From Pocillopora verrucosa (lineage: Eukaryota > Cnidaria > Anthozoa > Scleractinia > Pocilloporidae), in the NCBI RefSeq assembly GCF_036669915.1, contig NC_089319.1:8960080-9024079 (forward strand): a DNA stretch of 64,000 nt, written 5' to 3'. The notes beneath the pieces were generated by a model. That model was not told where the DNA came from and did no database searches. It was given only the letters and a program-made list of their open reading frames with translations. How positions within the stretch are numbered: position 1 is the first letter of the stretch; each line of letters begins with the position of its first letter. The position numbers were made by a program, and so were the translations under genes. Of this stretch, positions 48,187 through 60,732 are shown piece by piece.

Positions 48187-49799
48187 TGTCACGAAGAATG
48201 CAAGGTCTTGATGAACTTTGATTGCCCTACGTCGTTCAAACCTTTCTTTGTTTTTGTTTCGAACACTAATAATTCGGCAGCGAATTAAAAAGGTCCATAG
48301 ATCCCTAACAAATATCCAGTCTCAGCAGTTTACATACATTGGAAGTCTTCCAAGTTGATAGCTGAGAACTGATGAAGAAAAGATTCGACTTTTGATTCAA
48401 AACTCGTGCCAATGCAATAAAACAGAATTGCACCGTTGTATGACATCAATAAATTCTTACAATAAAAATTAACTAGAGAGGGAAGAAAAATAGAATTCAT
48501 TCCAGTTTGCATCCTCTAATACTACCCAATATCAATTTGGCAACTCTTAATTAATTCGTAAGAAGCTTTTTAATCAAAATACAAACAAAAGAGGAAAAAC
48601 GTGTTTGACATTTATAATCTTAATTCTGCTTTCCTTTGTAACTTACACTAACCTGTCTAGTACTATTTCGCCAAAGTTCAACCTTAGCAAGTTTGAAAAA
48701 TGTGCTGCTTGTCTAAACGGAATAAAAAATCAAACACCTTGCTCCCAGCAGGTTTTTGGTCAAAACGAAAGCTTCAAAGAGCACGAAGGAACGCGAATTA
48801 ACTTTGAGGTGAAAATTTATCAGACGCAAATGAGTGAAATTGTAAATCAGAGCGAGAGGCTGTATAGAAAAAAAATGATTACTTGATTTTTTGACCTCGC
48901 CAGATCATTAAGAATGTTTTCATGATATTCTTTCCAAGAAAAAGTACGCTCTCTGCATATGTGAAGCAAAACAAAATTAAAGTAAATATAGAATTAAGAA
49001 AATAAGAACAGAGATTTAAACAAAAATAGCAACAGCACAGTGCTCCGTGGGTATCTAAGCACCAAATGGCAAAAGGAAAAATTCCGCAAATTCTCGAAAT
49101 AAATCGTGAATTCATGGTTGACCTATTTGATAATGATTTGATGCACACAAGTGATCTCGATCTGATTTAATTGCATGATAAATCCATCATTTCTACGTTT
49201 TATAAACCCCGAAGTTAACCACATGGATATACATGGTAGTTCTTTTTCTTATTAAAGAACTTCCAACTAATTTAATTGAAATAAAACAGTACAAAATCTT
49301 TTAGGGTTTGTTTACCACATACTGAGCTGATGCGAACGAAAAGCTCACCAATTACGGCTCACTCGAAGGCCCATTTCCTGTGTTTGATTATTTTTATCTT
49401 CATAGACGCATTATCCAGTTACTGAACATATTCCTTTCTCTGTAAATTTAAATAACGTTTGCCACAACCTCTTGCCCGGTCACCTTCCAATGCGATTTTT
49501 ATTTGACAATTAAATGGATAATTACAGAGCTGTTGTCAGCTGGGGCTGAATGTTTCATTCTCCGCTTACAGTTGAGTTGGCCATCATAATTAAGACCTTA
49601 ACTTCGGCTGTAAATCTCAAGACACCGATAATATTCATACCTGAGGTGGCTTTGTGAGAGACATCTTTTTGTCCAGACCGCGAGCGCGAGAACATCTTGT
49701 TTTCTCGGGCACCTTTGCTCCTAACATGTTTATCAATGCTCCTGTGATAACCAAGAGAACGGCTGCGAAAACCTGCAAAGGAATTGTTGCAGGCATGTG

Positions 49800-51050
49800 T
49801 TCTTGCGATCCTTTGGCACCGTTTATTAACTTGCGACAGTTTCACGAAGGGTTGGTCACGAGACAAAGAATTCCATCATGAGCAGGAAAGCTGCCGAAAC
49901 ACCACATTTAAACGGGGTTCAAATGCAAATTTCAAACAAGTCCTAATGGCCCATTTTTGCTTTAGTTTTTATTTGCATCTCGTTTCACACTCGGGTAATT
50001 CTGTCGCTTTCGATTATTAAGATTGATCTACAAGATCTCCAAGATCTCTTTGTTAATGATTAGGTTAAATAGTGATGAAATAGAGAGGATTTTTTAAAAA
50101 GAAAAAACGCACAATTATTATATGCAAACTCAGGCTAGAAAAATGTTATAAGTCGGCCGACAATTTCAAGTTTTTCCTCTTTTGTATCGATCGCTAGTGG
50201 AAAGAGGCTTCCTCAACCAAAGTTCACACGGGGGTACAAGAGGTGCAAGGCACGACGGTACCTCTTTCCGTCAACTCCATCTTCCTCACCCATTCATTTC
50301 CATGTAACGTGCATCATGAAGACAACCTGGTACAAGTCAGTTTTCCCCTTATTTGTTTCGACTTGTCTCTCAGGTGATTGTTCCGACTACTTTTGGTTGA
50401 AACCTGACCAAGAGAAGTTTCTTTTTCTACGCTTATGCATCTACAAAACCACCAACTACTGGAATTATTTTTCAAAAAAGGTCATCTCAGTAATTCATTA
50501 AATAAACAAATTTCAAAAAGTTCAAAAGCTATTTTTTCTGTTGTTGCTGTTTGTATTTTCAAATATATATACTAATTTCAGCAAAGCTAGCGATAAGTAT
50601 AACATACAAAAATATATAACTCAAAATATGAAAGACATCTTAATATGAAACAAACTTGTTAAGGTTCCCGTTCTATGTCAGTAAAGGTCCCTTTGTGAAA
50701 TAAATATCTCTGTGGCGGTGCTACTCGTGTTTTCGAACCTTTGCAAAGCGCCTCCCTTTTAAAATCCTTCGGGCTCTCCAGGAGCGCGATAAGTAGTAAG
50801 GTATATTTCTCAGAAAAGGTTTTCCATAAAAAAGAAATCCCCCCCTCTTCCCATTCCCATCCAAGAAGTATAAAGAAATGCGAAACTTGATTAACTTTTG
50901 AGGGAACATATCGACAACGGCTAATAGAAACGTCGTGAATACTAGACGAGCTTATCGTGCCTTGAAGGTCTCTTTGATCGCTGGTATCAGGAAACCTTTT
51001 TCCAGAACACAATAACCTGTATAACTATTAACACGACTATAAATCTAGAT
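49800..51050. other. Intergenic region between B and C
   Basis: The copy of the preceding interval, with the element at 49982-49999. A 61-codon plus-strand frame at 50316 has a leader-like start, but the left copy has a stop in it, so it is not kept. Confidence 0.45.
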
Positions 51051-51057
51051 CGCATTC

Positions 51058-51638
51058 TTAAACAGAGGTTCCCTCTGTCTCTGAAATAACAGATACTTCG
51101 GTAGCGGTACTGATTGTTCTTTCGTAAGTAGTTCTTTTCTGCTGATTTTCTTCGATAAAATCGTTTGGAAAACAGTTATTATTGTCTTTGTCTTCGTTCC
51201 TGCTTTCTTCAACAAGATCCTTAGAGGTGTCCAGGAATTTAATGAGTTTACTTTTCCAAAAAGGTTTTTCCAAGGGATTGGCATAGTCTATGAAACTTCG
51301 TTTCTTCAATCCCCGAGGGAGCATCTCACAATCCGTTTTATCAATTCTCATCACGACCAGGCTGTCGTCTCTTTCTTTAAGAAGGCGATGCTTGGCAAGG
51401 TCTAATTCGTGGATGCAGTAATTACTGCCAACCAAGTTTTCGGAAAACACTGCAATTACTTTGTAACTGTTGTAAACACTCTCCGCCATGTTAACTTCAA
51501 AAGGTTTCCCAGGCATAAAGTCTCTGTAATGAACACAACATTTCAAATGACTTTCTTCTTCCAAGAATGGAAGTAATTCTCCAGTCACCCAGCTCTTATC
51601 TTCGCTGCTGTAAATGATAAACGCGTGGTATTTGAATT
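51058..51638 (-). other. TIR-coding last exon of receptor C
   Basis: Single exon, entered in phase 1 after AG at 51640-51639, 193 codons with stop. It shows box 1 YHAFIIYSSED, box 2 VHYRDFMPGKPF, the IHELDLA helix and box 3 FWKSK. The tail has RTISTATEVSVISE and ends in TSV. It reads as a complete TLR/IL-1R-class TIR. Confidence 0.9.
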
Positions 51639-54600
51639 CTGTAAGAGATAAAAATTTAAACGTTGTTAATCTTCCTAAATTTCCTTGCAAATTAGTTATG
51701 AGAACTTGTGTTATATTACGACAATACCCTTTGTCTGATACGTACAAAGGTGCGAGGAGTAGTCACAATCAAAACAATTTCTACCCACCCCTGATGTGGA
51801 CGTCCAACTTCACATCTCCCTTATCTTGTGATGCAAAACTCAACAAACTATTGTTATTCAAAACCTACCTGGCGGCAGTTTACTGCTCTTCGGCCTGCGG
51901 CTTAAAATATTCTTTAAAAGGCAGGCAGCGAACGTTAATCCTCCGAGGACACCGAGAGACACTGCTACAGTGGTAATAAGAGTGGTGGTGTTATCTAGGA
52001 AACAAAAAATTACGTACAGTTTACACCAATCACAAAGAAGTTACACAAGGGTCAATCATGGTAAGACCTAAATATAAACTTGATCATTAGAAATCTATGT
52101 TGCAGTCTCAGTTCACAATTCATGTAAGGAGAACAAGGTATAAGATACCTGTGGATATAATAAGGTATGATCTCCTCTGGCAAAGGAACACGAGCGCATG
52201 CCATTATCAAGAGATCAAAGATGGGTGCGCTGGTTACCCTTTGGCTAAAAGGTTTTGGCTTTTCAGGCTACTCTCATCGTGCCTCACCCGACCTAGCCAC
52301 AATTGTTGAACCATATAAGATATTATTTCATTCTATAAAGCGTTTTGCATTTGAGGATCGTAGGCCAAAATAAAATAACGCAACAGCCAATCATAACAAA
52401 GATTGCCATCACGTAGATCCAATGAGAAATCAAAGAGTTTACACGTAAGCGGCCTCAAGGGCCAGAAAAACCTTGAGATGAGGTTGAAAAGGGTTTTAGA
52501 TATGCATCTGATTGGTGAAAAGGGAACCGTGAGTTCGGCATACAAATCACAGAAGTTAGTATAAATTTAGATCCCTTGACTCTCAATTGAAATTTCTCGT
52601 TATAAGATTTAGGACGGCACTAGTTAATCATCCAGTGCAGACAGTGATGGAAACCATTAGCAATTTGTTGAATGTCACTGCACTGAACTTACCTGATTTT
52701 CCCTTGTCAGTAATAGGAGGAGTCTGTGTGTTGGTAGCAGGAGAAGTCTCTGTCTCGGTAGCAGGAGTGGTCTGTGCTGTAGGAGTAGTCTGTGCCACAG
52801 AAGTAACTGTTGAAGACACTACAAGAAAAGAATAAAAAACGGATGAGAAGGTCGAGCGAAATGGTATATTACCAGTCTTAAACTTTATTATGGCCAGAAG
52901 TTCAACTTAAAAAGATAAAAATGAATTTTTCTATTTGCCATTGGTGTATATAATAATAATATAATAATAATAATAAAACTTTATTTAAGTGTCAGTGTAT
53001 TTTAGCACTGCTGTGCTAATTGGGGACACTGTAAATAAGGAAACAAATATCGTAAATGAACAGAAACTCGTTAAAAAAAAAACCTAATGTACCCTAATGT
53101 GATGGTTAAGTTCTTAAATTCTCCACTCTTGCTCTCAAACAAAGAGATGAAAACTTATCCTTTAACTAAAACATTGTGCTTCTGTATCTGCTCTTAGCAT
53201 AACCTCAGTTTCATACACCATCTCATAGAGCGCTTTGCATTCAAGGATCGTAAACCGAAAAAAAAATGCTTAAACACAAGGGACAGGATAAATGCAAATT
53301 TTTTTATTTGGCATCTGATTGGAAAGGGGAAGGCATTCAATCGAAAATCTCTCTTTTTAAAATAAATAGCTGAGTCATTTAGTCGCCAGTTGAAAAACAA
53401 TTCAAACATCGACCATCTGTGATTACCACTCACCTACAACGGGTCCATACGGGTCTAAAGTTACGGTATCATCTGAAGAGAAAGGTTGGCCAATAACCTA
53501 AATAGCGAGGAAATCAAACATACGGAATGCCGCAGTTAGCAAATGCCTCTTAAGACTTCCTCTCTTCTATTTAGGTTGCATTCGTCTTTTTTTTTTTTTT
53601 TTTTTTTACGGGGGAAATTTGAGACAGATCACTGTAATGAGATTTTACTGAGCCCGGTTGCTTATGGTTTGGGGAAATTTCCAGGCCTAATGCCGAAATG
53701 CAGATTTAGAATGCTGAAAAGTGATATCTTAGTAACTGGGCTCACTACCCACCATCTCAAAAAAAAAAAAACAGAGGGTAAGGAGAGATCTCAGAAACCA
53801 AGGCGGCCAGATTAACTGAGATTAAGTGATTGAAATACTCATACGGGGAAATTTTCTAGACCTTCGATGGGCAATGAAGCGTGATCGCAAAAACTGCTCT
53901 ATCCCGATTCCAATGTCGCAACGAAGGCAAACTTTGAAATCAAAATACCACTTGCTTAAGTTAATTGATTCCTGTGCCAAAGTTGAGTTATTACTAACAT
54001 TATCATGAAAACTGACTTATAATTAGTTTTCTGTGAGGTAAACGGTAAAATAGAGCGCCAGTAGTGTCTTTTATTTCATACTATGTCTTACAATTATCGA
54101 CAAACAATATAAAATTATTAATTTTGAAACTTATTTGAATTAAAAAGTAACTTAAGTTACGAAATCTCTGAATTACATCACAACAATGAGGAGCCTAATT
54201 TGTGGCGCTCTCACTTAAAATTCCAGTGTCATTATCTATAGGGTACTCACATCTAAGTAAATTTTGTTTGGATATTGATAGCCATACGAAGTAATGTTAA
54301 CTGTCGCGACGCTTTGATTCTAGAGAAAAATTAACAGAGGATACATGTGTTATTTAACTAACAAATAAATTTACAAGTAAATAAATAAATAATGTTGGGA
54401 AACGTTCCAAAATTCTGAGGCCTACATTTTTGTTTCACAAGTTATATTTATTTGCTAATTTCATTTTCTCCAAAACCAATTTGGAGCTGATATATTTTGA
54501 TATACTTTTGCGAACCAAAAATTGGAAATAGAGACTAAACAGGCTTTTTTAAAAAATTAACGAAAGCTATGCCTTTTAAATCCTTACTTTTGGATACTTT

Positions 54601-57600
54601 AAACAATCCACGTCTCCAGTAGAGGTGTCTATTGCGAAAAAGCGGATGAGTATCGAAGTCCAGCTTTCATTTGCATCTTGATGTGAATAGAAAAACTTAT
54701 GTTAAAACAAACAGATTTGAGCTCAAACGTAAAAACTTCACGGGCAAAAAGTTCAATGATTAACCCTCTGATAAAGGAACCCCTAACAAACAACTTCAAA
54801 GTAATAATTGAAAGTTACATAATGCAACATCATACTGACAAAATGGCTGATATAACACTGGGTAAGTTTGTACAGTGAAATGTGAAAACATGAAATCATT
54901 TCACCGAAAGTATAAAATATCAGCAGACTTTCATTTATGCTGATCAAGTAATATCCATAAAATTCTCAAAAATAAAAACCCATAGAATCTAATGTTGTAC
55001 AAAAATCTCTGTTTTGTAACTCTATGGATGGCGACCAGGGATAGTGAGAAAACATTAGAGTTGTTTAACTGAGCACTTACCATTCATAGGAGTCCAAGAT
55101 AAATTTGCATACCAATTAGTGGTGTTTTCATATTGACCAAAGGTCACATTAATGTTACTTGGTTTCCAGTCCTGGGTCTGGTTTGGTGAAGAACCTGGAC
55201 AATCTAAAATACATTTATTAAGTAATGGAAATTAATAACAATTTGATTAATAATTTACTGATGACTACTAATGTTTCTAGCCCCTGATATCTTGATTTCT
55301 GGTCTTGAAACCTCAATGCCCATGAGATGATTACATATTAAACAAGTTTTGCAAGTTTAAATCGTCACATTGCTGTGGCCTCAGTCAGATCCAGAAGAAG
55401 GATCTGGGAAATTTTGACTCCCAGCTTCCCCCACCCCACCCCCTAATCAGACCTGTACATTTTTTTTTCTTCTCATCTGACACCAAAATACTTGCAGCTA
55501 TGTTAGTCAATATGAAATGTTTTTCAACTTGCTAAGGCAATAGCCCACAAAAAAAAAATATTAGTGTTTTCCGAATCATATTTTGGAGCCTCCCCCTCCT
55601 CCCTTCATCAAATATTTTCTGGATCTTCCCCTTGCACCTTCAGGAGCATGCAGCAAAAGAAATCCAGGTCAGAATTTGGCTCTCTGTACACACTTCCAAC
55701 AAGTCCACTGGCATGGCATTATGTCAAATCATCTTCTTGTAACACATATTTATTGTGTTTCCATCCATTGGTGTTTTAACCCTTAGGTAAGCTATTCCTT
55801 AAGAAAAAAACTTGAAAGTACACATTTGATATTACTATAATGCTTACTAGGATTAGGTGGGAGAGCTTTTCTGAAGCGTTTTTGAAAGATCCCTGGCCTG
55901 ACTGGGGCTTGTCCATGTGCAGCTGTTAAAGAGCAGGACAAAAAACAAAGAGAATGAATTACAATAATCAACAGTTTAGTGAGCAATGATGACTACTTCT
56001 TTGTCATTGAGTGATATGATAGATGAGATCAAATGAAGCTAAAAACAAATTTTTAAGTTTTTACATTGATTACATTTCTTTCAACTTTAATTAAGGAGCA
56101 TAAACACACTTAGATGCAACAATAAACAAAGAAGGAACAGGAATGATTGAGGACTGGAATTATGTAAATAGATTACAAGTGAAAAATTTGAAAAAAATTA
56201 ACAACACACGTAACATGTGACAAGCTTGTTTGAGTAAGTCTTTGCATAACACTTTTGTCTCCAGTCCTCCTCCCACTTACTTCTCAGACTTCTAATTCCC
56301 TTAGGAACCCCCAACCCTTCCTCCAGAAAACCCCGTAAGGCAATAAAATGTACTCCAATGCTTGAACAGTACAATTCAAACCTTAATTTTGATAAACAAA
56401 TGATCAGTCAGTCACATTATCAGAGCACTGAATTACCTCTCCTCACTCCCAGACACTGGTGATAGCAGCTTGAGAAAAGTTTTGAGACCTAGCAATCGGA
56501 AACAAAAGAGCACTTGGTAACTTTCCATAAAATAAACAATGTCCAATCCATACACACTACCTTAGCTTTGTTGCCTTGTTTTCGAAATAATTCAGAAAGG
56601 ACATTGTTTACTAACACAGAGTCCATAGCTGGCGAAGGAAGTGGCGGATAATACTGTACTTCGAAAATGAAGATAATAATAAATCAATTACAGCACTTCC
56701 GTAGTGACAGCCGTTAGTGTAAGTGCTATTACATCGTAATAAGTGAAAGAAAGTGGTAAGAAAAGCGGGAAAAATCAAAGATAAAAACAACGGCGCTGCA
56801 GTTTATTTTTGGAACTCCCTGACCAGGCACAATCTTTTGTTTGTAAGCGTTTAAACATCGCGAATGAACAAATTAATGGGCAGTTTCGGATGGTTAGTTG
56901 AGTCAGGATGATCCAAACACGTATTGAACCTTGTGCACGATAGAGTCCAAAAGAAAAATTCAAATGACACAACAAAGAAATCAAATAATCAGGTTCACTA
57001 ACTACATGAATCGCTTTTGGTTCGAGTAATGCAAATTTAGTTGCTTGCGTGATATTCCACGAATGAAGTAAACCGTGACTGTGTCACGATATGCAGTACA
57101 TGCCGTACGATCACGTACGCTCATTTTCGATGCAAAAATTGTGATTTAGAGCAAATGTAACGTCCAAAACATTTTCTGGCGATAATAATTTCTCTAATTA
57201 TCAGTAAATTTTTAATTAAACAGAACTGACATAAATGTCGTGAAATGCAAACACATTCAATTTTGCTCCTGATCCTCCATGAAAGGACACAACAGCCTTT
57301 CATTTAGCACTTTTCAGGATTTCATACTCTACAGACGAGTTTTCTTAGACTTGTTGCAGATTCACCTCATTTTACTAAATTGTTTCACGAACTAAAGGTC
57401 GAAAATTATTTTTAAAGGTGCATTGTTTTAACATGTCAAAAATGTACTTCCTGTCTTCCTGTCTTTGCCGAAAAAAAAAAGTTAAGCTTGACTTAATCCC
57501 ATCAGATCACGTCCAAGACACAAACGGTTAGAAGTGATAAGAATACACAACGATTTCGCGCAGTTTATTCTAATTTATTTGATTAAGGTTGACATCTGGA

Positions 57601-58784
57601 ATTAAGGTTCTCGAATGTATACAACCTCTTTTGTCTTCGTTGCACTCTATTTGTAATAACTAGAGTCGAGATCACGAGAATGCATTTTTTTCATGCTTTC
57701 ACGCCTCCTAGATACAAAAATGTTTTAAAAATAACAACAGAGCGATTTCATCAATGGATACTTGTTTCTGGATTTTTTTTGATTAGTATTTGTCAATCTC
57801 CCTTTCAAAAAAAGTTTTTTTGCTAGGCTTCCGATGCAAATCCACTGAAAGCACTGCTGTCAGATCCGTTCTACAAATCAAGGCTTTACAAATTGTTTAA
57901 ACATTGAGCTGTGCACGTGTTTGCAGTAAAGGATAAAAACCTGAACGAATGATCGAAGAACAAACACGTTTTCAGTTTCTAAAGACCGTTTTCATTCTTA
58001 TCGCCATCCAGCTCTCCTTCAGACCTGTCCAGTTTTCGTGCTAACCGGTACCTTCCATATGCAAATTTATATCGTTAATATAGTAGCCATCACGTACATG
58101 AATCGATTAAAACTGTATGACTTAAAATATTTCTTTCGTCGATGCTCTTTCCGACACCATTTTTGTTCGATATAATGGAAAATTGAGGTTTTAGTTTGGA
58201 TGTGAAAACTTTGAAGTCAAACATAAAGCTAAGTGAAATTGATGTGGTCGTGCGTCTTCCATCCCTGTTTGATAAGCGTTATTGATTGTCGACCTAAACA
58301 GCAAGCGCGCAAAATAAAGTGATAACATTTTTTTGCAATTGTAGACAGTTTTGTTGTTGGTCTGTACTATGCGTCGAGGTAGAAGTGAAAAGCACACTCA
58401 TAGGACCGCTTCCGCAATTTTTGCTATCAGGAAGACAATTTGATTCACATCTGAAGAGGAATCCCAGAGTCATACTTCGAAACAATTTAACATCCACATT
58501 TGCTCCTGGTTTAAACTAAAAGCAGTTCAACCTATAAAATGAGCGCTTCAAATGAGCGCCTTAAATTTAAGATTCTTTTAGACGCATGGTATAGTTTAGG
58601 TTTATTGATCACAGCGAAAGTGACATACCTTTCTTGTCAAGCGTTTCAGTTGTTGAGGATTACATTTTCTCACGCACTCGGTTGAAACACTTTGTTGCGA
58701 TCTCTCGACGGAAACAGCGATAATAAGTGTGAAAGTCCAAAAAGCAATCATTTTGCTTAGTTTTCTGGAGTTCCTTGCAGCCAT
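51058..58784 (-). CDS. Receptor C: complete 486-aa FNIII-like / stalk / TM / TIR receptor
   Basis: Ten exons on the minus strand: 58784-58629, 56488-56437, 55922-55848, 55203-55081, 54676-54588, 54319-54251, 53497-53434, 52818-52693, 51994-51869 and 51638-51058. The total is 1,461 nt, open throughout. Signal peptide 1-~30; CVRKC (C37, C41) and CYHQC (C60, C64); a basic stretch KRFRK at 84-88, a weaker cleavage site than in the other units; FNIII-like ectodomain ~95-209 (FGQYENTTNWYANLSW, NQS, YGYQYP); Thr/Pro-rich stalk 210-251 with repeated TTPA-like units; membrane helix ~255-275; TIR ~297-425 with YHAFIIYSSED (box 1), HYRDFMPG (BB loop) and FWKSK (box 3). It is more diverged from A, E, G and F than they are from each other. 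Its TIR exon and 3' flank are duplicated in B. Confidence 0.85.
52950..53060 (-). mobile_element. 3' end of a retroelement with (ATT)n tail, intron 7 of C
   Basis: Read on the minus strand, a body with CCCCAATTAGCAC and CACTTAAATAAAG runs into a (TTAT)/(ATT)n tail. This is a polyadenylation-like signal plus a simple tail, as left by non-LTR elements. No coding part is left. Confidence 0.4.
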
Positions 58785-58789
58785 TAATC

Positions 58790-60700
58790 TCAATACAATA
58801 CTTCTATGCTCCCAAAAGTCTGTACGTGATACCACTAACCGTTGTTTATCTACAGGAACCACTGTAAACAGTGACCAAAATATGAACTACGTATTGCTGA
58901 CAATGCAGACTACACGACTCGGTGGGGGGAGGAGAGGAAATATATCACGCGACGCCGCCGGCGAAGGAAGTAGTATGCTATATCACATACTTTCTCATAG
59001 ATATTTGGGTACTATGTTACAATAACTTAACGATATTGTCACGTGGTGTTTTAGCTCTCGTTTCTCTGTCTGTCACAGTTTCAGTGCTTTAAGCACTTGG
59101 ACGATTTTAACACAACTTCCCCCCACCCCCCCAGCCCCAACCAAGTAATCACAATGAAAAGTTTAGATAAGTACGTCATGTAAAGAACTCCTTGCGTCCC
59201 ACAAGAATCGGTGCCCCTTTTCCTGTATTCATCGGTCATTTATCGTCACTTGCCATCCATTATTGTCGTAGAAGCTTTATTATGTTTCAAGTTTTGCTTG
59301 GTTTTTACTAAATATACTTTTAAACGACAAATATCCCTTGAGGAGTAAATATGTGCAAATATACAATTACTTGTACCAATGCACAAGTAGTGACAGCTCC
59401 TAAGCAAGCAGCCTAAATGACCGTTAAGATTGAATGAGAGAGGGGGAAGCTGAACTGAAATTCAGAGGTCTTGAGCGTTACTTATCACATAGGAGAAAAA
59501 AGAAAAAGAAAACGAAATAATACAAATCCCCGTTCTCCTACAGTGAGTCTGGATCGACAGAACTGATAGTTTGTTTACTCGGATAAAATATCCGATTAAT
59601 GTCAGTCAGTCTTCATGCACACCTCTACAAAAACATATTTTCGCTCACGAGACTGTCTAAACGTAACTTTCGTGAAAACAACAAATCAGGACCCTACCTC
59701 CCTCTCTCTAACACATCTTATTTTCTCTGAGCAACATATAGTCAAGCCTTCATTTGAAAACGAGACTAAAGCTGACCTTTTCACATCGCCAAGAGCAGCT
59801 ACTCTAACTTCGTTTCTTATTTAAGACTTCACGCAATAATACAAATACGAATGAGTCCAAAGGCTTCACGAAAAACCACCAAGAAAAGCCATCAGTTTCT
59901 CAGTTTGTTTTCTTTCATTTTATCCTCCTTCAACTGTTTCGAGACAAAACTTGGTTAAGTCCCGTAGGCCTTGGACTCATGTGTGTGATGATAATTACAA
60001 TTCAAACTGACTTTTACTCTGCCACAAGGAGGTTTCCTTAAGTATGTTTCTAGAGATGGTAAAGTTGCTTAATCTTTTAGTGAATAAGCACAGGTGGACT
60101 AAAGGAGGGGGGGTTAAGGTGGAATATATTTTCGCACGGGGATGCTAACTCTAATGTCATAAATTGCACACTAACTATAACAGACGTCACTTTTCGCCAA
60201 AAGGGTAATCCTCCCAAATATTTACAATAAGATCACAGCATCATTTGGATACGCTTATAGATGCTGTAATGCTAAGATAGAAGTCAAAAGCTCTCCGCTT
60301 TGAAAAAAATTGCTCTTTAGTAACATAAAATGGCTGAATAATATTTTTTCTTGTCCTATATAAATCAACAGCCTACAGGCTGCGGGGCAAGGAGTGACGT
60401 CCCCGTAACAGTAAAGTACTTTAATTTACAGGATCTGATTCGTTATTCTCCGCTCTAGTTACTGTCAAGAGATGATAAAGTTATGCTTCATCTTCTGTTG
60501 TTGCAATACATTTCTACGACATTTATTGACAGATGTTGTTGCATTATGATACCAGCCTCCAGCCGATACACTTGTTTATCCTCTTTGACTGTTTGCTGAG
60601 AAATATTCTGAATAGTGGAGAGAAGTTTCATGTTGATCATTCCTGGAAGTTACAGTATTAGGTAAACGATCACTGCTTAGCATATTCAAGAACCCATGTC
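58790..60700. other. Intergenic region between C and D
   Basis: C's promoter side (a TATATTT word lies ~155 bp upstream of the ATG on the minus strand) and D's 3' flank. No conserved element and no coding signal. C's upstream region is unlike those of the other units. Confidence 0.4.
60522..60527 (-). terminator. Candidate polyadenylation signal of receptor D
   Basis: AATAAA on the minus strand, 205 bases after D's stop codon. This is a normal spacing for a short 3' UTR, but the hexamer is common in AT-rich DNA. Confidence 0.3.
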
Positions 60701-60732
60701 ACATACTAAATACGATGAAATGTAAATAAAAG

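Larger units (their letters stand above)
40850..49796 (-). pseudogene. Receptor B: chimeric pseudogene, ectodomain of A type joined to TIR of C type
   Basis: Exons recognised on the minus strand: 1 at 49796-49641; remains of 3 near 44306-44257; 4 at 44169-44038; 5 at 43679-43597; 6 at 43267-43199; 7 at 43006-42949; 8 at 42313-42206; damaged 9 near 41934-41902; and a fused TM/TIR piece at 41230-40850. Exons 1 and 4-8 are near copies of A, while the TIR piece is a near copy of C. Damage: the second cysteine of the CxxxC motif is Arg (CSRAR); exon 2 is deleted (near 44960); exon 3 has lost its acceptor (near 44306); the exon 9 donor GT is now GC with a changed last base; a ~427-bp deletion relative to C fuses the TM and TIR exons out of frame, with a TGA at 41156-41154; and a TAA ends the TIR frame early at 40852-40850. 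Intron 1 also carries a DNA transposon. Not expected to make a working receptor. Confidence 0.8.
41698..52445. repeat. Right copy of the large tandem segmental duplication
   Basis: It starts at TCATTTGACTCTAT (about 41702) and ends at GAGTTTACACG (52442). It holds B's exons 1-8, the transposon insertion, and C's TIR and TM exons. It is longer than the left copy by the 2-kb transposon, offset by smaller indels: the left copy has ~480 bp near 39.29-39.77 kb and ~70 bp near 37.45-37.52 kb that are missing here. Confidence 0.85.

Noticed and set aside
48605-48886. 93-codon plus-strand frame with a leader-like start and CAAC motif in intron 1 of B
   Set aside because: Begins at TTG, not ATG; the A copy is open only over part of it; no domain recognised.
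53671-53682. GGGGAAATTTCC, a kappaB-like word in intron 7 of C
   Set aside because: Single occurrence deep in an intron and far from the start codon; not repeated upstream of other units.
58937-58946. TATATTT word upstream of C as a TATA box
   Set aside because: AT-rich background and no matching element at this place in other units.
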